This document shows, in pieces, positions 57,154 through 64,000 of a stretch of DNA of 64,000 nucleotides. Where the stretch lies: contig NC_081553.1 of NCBI RefSeq assembly GCF_963082655.1, positions 60,825,311-60,889,310 of the forward strand, read 5' to 3'. Numbering within the stretch: the stretch's first letter is position 1; the number at the start of each line of letters is the position of its first letter. Origin of the DNA: Stomoxys calcitrans (taxonomy: Eukaryota > Arthropoda > Insecta > Diptera > Muscidae). A program made the translations under genes and the position numbers. The notes under the pieces are model-generated. The model was not told the DNA's origin, did no database searches, and saw only the letters and a list, made by a program, of their open reading frames with translations.

Positions 57154-57299
57154 TTTATCTAGTTAAAGATGTACACTCTTGAAATATTCATCTGCGACCC
57201 TATATATTGATCGTCATAACATTCTACGTCGATATAGGCATGTCTCTTTGTATTTAGTTATAACGTTTGTAAAATTTTCTATTTTTCACATATATTGCC

Positions 57300-57870
57300 T
57301 TTTTGCCCGTCCTCACATCTGACCTTCGTCTCTTCTATACGTTCTTCCCTCTCTCCTTCCCTTTGTTGGTCCGTCCCTACGCCTGTCCTACCTTCGTTCT
57401 ACTCGTGCTTCCCTTTTTCTGACCTTTTGTTGGTCCGTTTACCTCCCGTCTGTCCTACCTTCCGATACTCCTTCCCTCCCCCCTTCCATCCGTCTGTTTT
57501 ATCATCTGTCCTATTGTCCGTCTTTGTTGTTGGATATCATAACAACCTAACTTACGTCCGTCCGTCCGTATTCACGTCCGTCCGTACATCCATCTGTCCT
57601 ATTGTGTCTTTTCGTCCGCCCGTCCTTACTTACGTCCGTCCGTACTTACGTCCGTCCGTACTTACGTCCGTCCGTACTTACGTCCGTCTGTACTTACGTC
57701 CGTCCGTACTTACGTCCGTCCGTACTTACGTCCGTCCGTACTTACGTCCGTCCGTACTTACGTCCGTCCGTACTTACGTCCGTTCGTACTTACGTCCATC
57801 CGTACATCCATCTGTCTGTACATCCATATTTTGTCCATATTTTCGTTCATCCTTATAAGTATTTATGGAC
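57300..57870 (+). repeat. CCGT-rich array with a 16-bp core repeat
   Basis: From 57620 to 57795 the 16-bp unit tacttacgtccgtccg is repeated about ten times. 57300-57620 is a looser pyrimidine-rich stretch of ccgtcc and cttcc words. The open frame across it (repeats of TYVRPYLRPSVLTSV) is produced by the repeat. Confidence 0.93.
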
Positions 57871-58589
57871 TATCCTTATAAGTATTAATGGACCATCCTT
57901 ACAAGTATTAATGGTTTAAGCTATAGTTAATAATTTAGTCTTTCCTTTCCTTCGTCTTGCCGTTGCTCCGTTTTTCCATCTCTTTGGCCTAACTTCCTCT
58001 AATGCCCGTCCATCAGTTTCTTCTTTCTTCCCTTTTCCTTCCAATCGTGGCTATTGTAAGGGATTTCTGCCTGAAAGACTCTTCCCTTCCCTACTTAAGT
58101 CTGTCATTCCATTCGTTTCTTCGTTTTGCCGCCTGTATGTTCTTCCATCTCCTTGTCCTTCCTTTTTCAAGTCCTCCTAAATCAAGCTCAACGCTATCTT
58201 CACGAGGGCAGTTTAGCCAATTTTTTGAAAGAAATAGAAGAGAGTAGGAAGAGAACGCCTATATAATATGCTTAAGTATAAGTGGATACCACTGGGGGAC
58301 CATGGTCGACGCAGTGATTAATGTGTAGGATCACATCCTGTCTTCGGTACCAATTTTGCAAAAACGCCCAGAATGGAGAAAAACGCTCCCCGTGATTGAG
58401 GCGGGTTTTCTTAGTTACCCTAAAGACCAAGACTTAAAAAATCAAGTGTTCGATCGTTTTCTCCTTACACAGCGTGCTCTTTCGAATCGCCAATGGACTT
58501 ATTACATCCCAATGCGGGACAAGGGCTCAAGTTATAGTACTCAGTGAACTTTTTGCCGAAAATTACGCAATGAGATCGTTTACGCTCAC
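57871..58589. other. pyrimidine-rich and unremarkable sequence
   Basis: The stretch 57930-58170 continues the T/C bias on the plus strand. 58260-58589 is mixed-composition DNA with no recognised family. Confidence 0.5.
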
Positions 58590-58990
58590 AAATGTGTACA
58601 TACCACGCAGATCACTGGTCTCACATGACAACGTGTAAAATCTCATCGCGTCATCTGTCGATGCCATCCCGTCTATGCAGGGTGGCTCATATCAAGGAAA
58701 ACCAAGATCGGAACCCTTTAGTCTTTGTCGCCAAAAAAGCTAGTGCTCGTTGTAGAACACCCATGCACGTCGTCAGAGTACTTATCACGTCTTCATGTAG
58801 GATTTAAACTTCCTGTTATTATACCCAGTCCCACGGTCACAAGTGTGTGCATTCCATGCAGATAACTGGTCTCATACGACAGCGTGTGAAATTTCATCGT
58901 GTAACCTGTCGACTACCATCCCGTCTTAGCAGGATGGCTCAGTTCGAAAAAAAACCAAGATAAAACCCTCCTTCCCTTTAGTCCGGGTCG
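58590..58990 (+). repeat. ~249-bp partial direct duplication
   Basis: The block tgtgtacataccacgcagat at 58592 recurs in diverged form at 58841 (tgtgtgcattccatgcagat). It is followed in both copies by ctggtctca, acgacagcgtgt, ccatcccgtct and aaccaagat. The family is not recognised. Confidence 0.78.
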
Positions 58991-59089
58991 CGAAAAAAGC
59001 AGGTGCTCTCTGTAGAACCAGCACGCGCATCGTCAGAGTATTTATTACGTCTTCTACATTATACCCAGTGACCTCTTGCCGAAAGCCAG

Positions 59090-59785
59090 CAATTATTCTC
59101 CTCATTACTCCGTATTCCTTACTCTTTTCTCCTTACACCTTACTCTTTACTCCTTACTCCTTACTCTTTACTGCTTACTCCTTACTTCTTACTCTTTACT
59201 CCTTACTCCTAACTTCTTACTCCTTACTCCTTAGTCCTTACACCTTACACCTTACACCTTACTTCTTACTCCTTACTTCTTACTTCTTACTCCTTACTCC
59301 TTACTTCTTACTCCTTATTCCTTACTCTTTACTCCCTACTCCTTACACCTTACTCCTAACTCCTTACACCTTACTCCCTACTCCTTACACCTTACTCCTT
59401 ACTCCTTACTCCTTATTCTTTACTCCTTACTCCTTACTCCTTACTCTTTACTCCTTACTCCCTACTCCTTACTCCTTTCTCCTTACTCCTTACACCTTAC
59501 TCCTAACTCCTTACTCCTTACTCCTTACTCCTTACTCCTTACTCCTTACTCCTTACTCCTTACTCCTTACTCCTTACTCCTTACTCCTTACTCCTTACTC
59601 CTTACTCCTTACTCCTTACTCCTTACTCCTTATTCCTTACTCCTTACTACTTACTCCTTACTCCTTACTCCTTACTCCTTACTCCTTACTCCTTACTCCT
59701 TACTCCTTACTCCTTACTCCTTACTCCTTACTCCTTACTCCTTACTCCTTACTCCTTACTCCTTACTCCTTACTCCTTACTCCTC
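59090..59785 (+). repeat. TTACTCC heptamer array (~700 bp)
   Basis: Variants (ttacacc, ttacttc, ttactct) are common up to about 59510. The array then becomes nearly perfect ttactcc to 59785, followed by four ctcct units. Variation concentrated at one end suggests recent expansion of the uniform part. Confidence 0.97.
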
Positions 59786-59810
59786 TCCTCTCCTCTCCTC
59801 TAAAATTTCT

Positions 59811-60075
59811 TCCCTTCCCTTCCCTTCCCTTCCCTTCCCTTCCCTTCCCTTCCCTTCCCTTCCCTTCCCTTCCCTTCCCTTCCCTTCCCTTCCCTTCCCT
59901 TCCCTTCCCTTCCCTTCCCTTCCCTTCCCTTCCCTTCCCTTCCCTTCCCTTCCCTTCCCTTCCCTTCCCTTCCCTTCCCTTCCCTTCCCTTCCCTTCCCT
60001 TCCCTTCCCTTCCCTTCCCTTCCCTTCCCTTCCCTTCCCTTCCCTTCCCTTCCCTTCCCTTCCCTTCCCTTCCCT
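59811..60075 (+). repeat. TCCCT pentamer array (~265 bp)
   Basis: About 53 virtually perfect tccct units. The minus strand is (AGGGA)n, with G runs of three separated by two A. Confidence 0.97.
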
Positions 60076-60079
60076 TTCC

Positions 60080-61015
60080 GCATAACCGTCAAAAATTCAA
60101 AATTAAGTCGAAAATCCATTCAGTTCGAAAATTTCAATAGACTGTATCTCTTAAACTAAGTCCATCAAAAATTTAAATTATAGTAATTTGAATTGGCTGC
60201 TTCTTCCTTTTCCCTCTAGGATGGGAAATGGACCCTATACGTGACTTCATTCAAAATAAGCCATTATGAAAACTTTAAATTTGCTCTATCTCATAAAGCC
60301 ATCAAAAATTTCAAAATTTCATCAAAAATCCATCAAATCTCCTAACCTAAGCGTCCTAGAGAGAAATGGGCCTTAAGAGGTGACTACATTAAACAAATTC
60401 AAAATTTCATCGCAAAACCAACAAAAATCGAAATTCCAGTACGAAACTTTAAATTGGCTGTATCTTCCATACTAAGCGCCCTAGAGGAAAAATTGGCCTC
60501 AATTCGTGGCCTGATAAAAAAATTCAAAATTTCATCAAAAATTGAAATTCCAGCTTGAAAACTTTGAATTAGCTGTATCTCCTAAACTGAGCGTGCTAGA
60601 GGGAAATAAGTCGTAAGTCGTGACTTCATCGAAAAATTCTAAATTTCATCGAAAATCCAGCAAAAATCCAAATTTTAAATTGGCTGTATCTTCTAAACAA
60701 GGCGTCCTAGGGGGAAATGGGCCTCGATAAAACATTTCAAAATTTCATCAAAAATCTCTCAAAAATCGAAATTTCAGTATGAAAACTTTAAATTGCTATA
60801 TCTCCCTAACTATGAGTGCTATTGGGAAATGGGCCTTAACTCATGGCTCCATCAAAAAATTCTAAAATTCATCGAAATCCATCAAAAATCGATATTACAG
60901 TGTGACAACTTTACATTGACTGTATCTCCGAAACTTAGCGTACTAGAGGGTAAAGGGCCTCAAAAAATTGAAAATTTCATTGAAATTCCATCAAAATTCA
61001 AAAGTTTGGAGTAAG
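60080..61015. repeat. ~111-125-bp AT-rich tandem array
   Basis: The block aattggctgtatctcctaaa, then gcgtcctagagggaaatggg, recurs at about 60351, 60476, 60591, 60702, 60814 and 60938. It is accompanied by aaaatttcatcaaaaatcca and aaaatcgaaattccagt. The units are clearly diverged. Confidence 0.88.
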
Positions 61016-61029
61016 TGCCCACTCTCTAC

Positions 61030-61450
61030 CAAACATCTTTCTACTGAAGCAGGAGACTCATAGTTTCGAACTGAGGACGAGGCCCATGTATTGCGCCTCC
61101 TTCGATAACTGCAGAGTAATCCCAAGTTAGAAGTTTTCTTGTTTTTTCCACCCTCTTCGAAGTTTGGTATTGCTTGCCGATATTCGGAAGGATGCCCTTT
61201 TTCGCACATCCTTCGCCTGCTTCGATAACTGCGGAGTAATACCAATTTAGAAGTTTTCTTGGTTTTTTTCTTTTCCACCCTCTTCGAAGTTTGGTATTGT
61301 TTGCCGATATTCGGGAGGACACCCGTTTTGCACAGAGTGGTGACCCCATCTTCATGCGGATATCCAGAAAGGCCACAATGGTGTATTCTTCTTCCACTTC
61401 GTGGAGGCCAGTCTGCGCTGACCTCTGTTGAGAGGTGTCACTTCCTTACT
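61030..61450 (-). pseudogene. LINE reverse-transcriptase remnant with a 122-bp duplication
   Basis: Minus-strand reading of about 61440-61365 gives TGLHEVEEEYTIVAFLDI. This matches the RT block in which Jockey-type proteins have the first catalytic Asp (..YT.VAFLDIEGAF). Sequence after it is disrupted. Downstream, a block with cttcgaagtttggtattg, gccgatattcgg and tagaagttttcttg is present twice, ~122 bp apart. Confidence 0.6.
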
Positions 61451-62129
61451 TACTTTCAGTTTGTTCAGCGTTTTCCATTATTTTGAAAAAAAATTAGGAC
61501 AGACAGATTTTACTATAATCCTTTGTCATTTTGTGGTTTATTTAATCAGGCTAAAAACTATCCTGGCCACTTAGGACCATGTCGGACTTGCCTGATAATC
61601 CATTCTAGCTTTGGTAGGGTAATTCCAAGAAATTCCTGCAGAGTCCGGCCAATCTAAATGTATGTAGGATTTTATTTTCAGTAGAGACAGCTCCTGTGGC
61701 TATTGCAAAATTTTGACAACGAACCTCCTCCTGACTGCTTGGAAAATGCTCCCCCCTTTTGAGTTCTTTTGTCTCCCGGTTTCTCTTCTTGAAAATTCCC
61801 TCCTCCCATCTTAGACAGTTAGTCGTGCTTGGAGAGCTCTTTGCAGTGCCTTCCAATTGAACACAGAATTTCGTTGGAGAGCTGCTACATGCTTACTTCG
61901 TCTCCTCTTGAACCTGCATGGGGCTTTACTGCATTCGTCGCAGCCTTCTGACGTATTCTCTCTCTCTCTTTTACTCCTTCTCTCTTTGGCATATGAAAAA
62001 TCGGTTTGTTCCCTTTTCTAAGCACTATCAATCCTGTTGCCATCGTTACTGGCTGGTCTTACACGTGGTCGGTAAGGCTTTGTTAAGGCATACCGTAGCA
62101 AGATCCAATGAGCATTCCAGGTCCCATGG
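61451..62129. other. noncoding stretch, nothing recognised
   Basis: Mixed-composition sequence. A minus-strand open frame at 61605-61856 is Lys/Glu/Arg rich and unrecognised. Confidence 0.45.
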
Positions 62130-62215
62130 GTCCGATATAGGTCCCAAATCTTTTCAGCAAAACCCATGGTGGTGGACAGCCAAGATTTGTCCCGGCCGAA
62201 CTTTGTCCTTTTTTT
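62130..62215 (-). mobile_element. family A head fragment
   Basis: The inverted head words tcagcaaaacccatggtggt, ggacagccaagatttgtccc and ggccgaactttgtcc correspond to the head end seen at 23170-23225. Repeat units are absent. Confidence 0.65.
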
Positions 62216-62220
62216 CAGAA

Positions 62221-62513
62221 GCCACCGTAGCGCAGAGGTTAGCTTGTCCGCCTATGACGCTGAACACCTGGGTTCGAATCCTGGCGCGAACATCAGATGG
62301 TTAGCGATGGTTATCCTCTTCTAAAGTTGGCAACGTTTGTGAGATACTCCGCCATGTAAAAACGTATCCCCAAAAGAGATGACGCACTGCAGCATGCCGT
62401 TTGGAGAAGAAGAAGGTCCCTTATCATTGAGCTGAAACTTCGGACAGCAATCATTGATATATGTGAAGTTTGCCTCTGTTCTTTAATGGAATAGTCATTG
62501 GCAAATGTGCATC
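62221..62513 (+). mobile_element. tRNA-derived SINE, near full length
   Basis: The head gccaccgtagcgcagaggtt has a full A box and a B box gggttcgaatcc at about 62270. The body words ggcaacgtttgtgagatact and cgcactgcagcatgccgttt follow, and the 3' end reads ttctttaatggaatagtcat. It lies directly after the family A head fragment. Confidence 0.9.
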
Positions 62514-63720
62514 TTTACTTTGGTTGTTTTACTTGTTGTTTAAAAAGTTCTGCAATGTCCTATCTTCTTTATTTCCTATCAGAAGTTTTTTCGAAAATTA
62601 ATCTTTTAAAATTTGAAATGGACTTAAAATCAAGCAAATTTTATTTCTTTCTTAAACTCCATTCGGTAGTGAAATAACTTGTGGTCAAATGCATAATGGC
62701 GTGCCACTTCTCAGTTATTCACATCACACCATTTAAGCAACTACGCCACAAAATGAACCCTTGCTACGTTGAAAAAAAAGGATTTAACAAAACTCAATTT
62801 CATACTGTTCGACACCTATTCATAAAAATGGCCATGAAAGATGTCCTGTCAATAAATATGAAATTGCCAACATTTATATTGTATGGATTTCCCCCCCCCC
62901 CCCCAATTTTACTAAACGGACAATACGCCATACTTCAGGACATGTGCCTGTATAAATACACACACACACACACATACACACACAGCAGCCATCATCAATG
63001 CGGATAAAAGGGACCCTGTTGTAACTGACGATACAAAAAGGTGAAATGTTGGTTGGCAATATCCTTGGTGGGTTGTTGTAGTTGTTGAGTTTTTTTTTAT
63101 ATGTGTCGAAACCACAAAATTGCAGAAAATTTATTTTATTTATGACGATTGCGGACTGCATATGTCCAGACCAATAATTTTTATAAATTACAAGGTTAAG
63201 ATATTACATGAAGGTAGAGCGCAGTTACAAATGATCATGTAGTCCTATACAGGAACACACACACGCAAACGGACATACTTCCGGTAGGTCAAATAACACA
63301 CTGATATAGACATGGGATTCAAGGCATGCATGTTTTATATGAAACGTGTATTTCTCAGCTGAAGGGAAATGAACAGCATGAAGGAGTTGACCGGATAAAG
63401 GGGTGGCAGCTACAATCCTTTTTTTTTTTGCCAAACATATTGATGGAATATCTGAAGATAATTTAGTGTTGTAAGATTTCTTAAAATGGGAGGAAGGAGG
63501 GAGTAACCCGGGTTTTTGGAAATTGAAGTTTTTAAAAACCTTGGGAGAGATTATTAAGAAAGAATCAGAAACTTTAAATTTGGTCAAGGTTATTCAAGGT
63601 TTACTTGGGTAACTTTAATACCCAAACTTCAAAACAATTTTGGAAACATACTTTTGCCTTCTGATTGCCTTCTGGTTGCAAATTGACATTTTGAGTTTTT
63701 AGCGAATAAGGAATTTCCTT
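62514..63720. other. noncoding stretch with microsatellites
   Basis: It contains a 16-17-base C run near 62890-62906, an (AC)n tract near 62959-62983 and another near 63257. No gene or transposon signature was recognised. Confidence 0.5.
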
Positions 63721-63724
63721 GCAA

Positions 63725-63960
63725 TGAGAGTTTTATCCAGTCCGTACCTTGCAGAAGTCTGCCTCTCCCTGCGCCTACCACGACATCAAAGTCCTGATGT
63801 TGAATTGGATAGAGGATGGAAAGACCGTCATCGAACCATTGGAACCAGTCAGGATCTACAAGGTACCGGGCCACCAGGGGATGGCGTGGAACGAAGACAT
63901 CGATGAGAGGACCAGGAATAAGTTAACCCTCCATTGTGCGATTTTCTTGAGAGGTAGACG
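63725..63960 (+). pseudogene. LINE RNase H fragment
   Basis: Plus-strand reading of about 63845-63915 gives EPVRIYKVPGHQGMAWNEDI, resembling the fourth RNase H block (WVPGHQGI.GNE.AD) of Jockey-type ORF2. The upstream reading HDIKVLMLNWIEDGKTVIE is less clear. The expected GNE reads WNE and the frame is not supported beyond about 63930. Confidence 0.55.
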
Positions 63961-64000
63961 CCTTCGACTATGACCATGCGAATGAGGCGTGGGCTGGTTT

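Noticed and set aside
57295..57919. 187-codon frame with VRPYLRPSVLTS repeats
   Set aside because: It is a translation of the 16-bp CCGT-rich array and has no protein-like composition.
59068..60159. 363-codon plus-strand open frame and 118-codon minus-strand frame
   Set aside because: Both are generated by the heptamer and pentamer arrays (repeats of LLTPYSL, PFPSL and GKGRE). The reading is open only because the units lack stop codons.

Overview
The window looks like repeat-rich, probably heterochromatic or intergenic DNA from a fly, most likely a calyptrate (muscid-type) dipteran. The organism call is an inference. It rests on the Jockey-type LINE fragments, the mariner and Transib transposons, a tRNA-derived SINE family, and tandem-repeat elements whose conserved tail resembles Drosophila INE-1/DINE-1 (Helentron-like) elements. 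I found no host protein-coding gene. Nearly all coding signal belongs to transposable elements, and all but one of those are broken.

The standout is a Transib DNA transposon at 37194-42542 (5349 bp). It has perfect 5-bp target duplications (GAGCG), ends beginning with the heptamer CACAGTG, and an uninterrupted 680-aa RAG1-like transposase (39021-41063). Its two terminal inverted repeats have equal length, about 1431 bp each, and show no mismatch in the blocks I compared. It is inserted in a tandem-repeat element whose flanks rejoin cleanly.

Repeat families, named here for convenience. Families A, B and C are elements with a short head, an array of ~153-bp units and a tail with a hairpin of the form TATACCC...GGGTATA: A at 1-310, 8530-10200, 12376-12830, 22660-23237, 24206-25060, 27893-29072, 43485-44425, 49405-51533, 54990-56320; B at 10795-12375, 30726-34015, 51534-52240; C at 36286-43482 (host of the Transib) and 48785-49404. 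Family D is an element with ~131-bp and ~144-bp units and G/C-rich blocks: 3491-6328, 13975-16490, 17640-17985, 19690-22400, 52241-53220. There are nine copies or fragments of a tRNA-derived SINE, and five ~236-bp mariner MITEs, whose likely parent (a decayed DD34D mariner) lies at 25062-25829. A second Tc1/mariner-type transposase relic is at 56335-57153.

Non-LTR retrotransposon debris lies at 311-2250, 7960-8525, 12831-13870, 16530-17560, 25905-27892, 44430-46706, 61030-61450 and 63725-63960 (Jockey-type), and at 11377-11990 (a CR1-like C-terminus). Several fragments have been tandemly duplicated internally.

The right part (57.3-61 kb) is simple-sequence DNA: a 16-mer array, a TTACTCC heptamer array, a TCCCT pentamer array and a ~111-125-bp AT-rich array. 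The remaining stretches (for example 6.3-7.6, 18-19, 23.2-24.2, 29.5-30.7, 34.6-36.3, 47.6-48.8, 53.6-55 and 62.5-63.7 kb) are low-complexity noncoding sequence in which I recognise nothing. Insertion order is visible at several sites: MITE in SINE, SINE in D array, LINE in B array, and Transib in C array.
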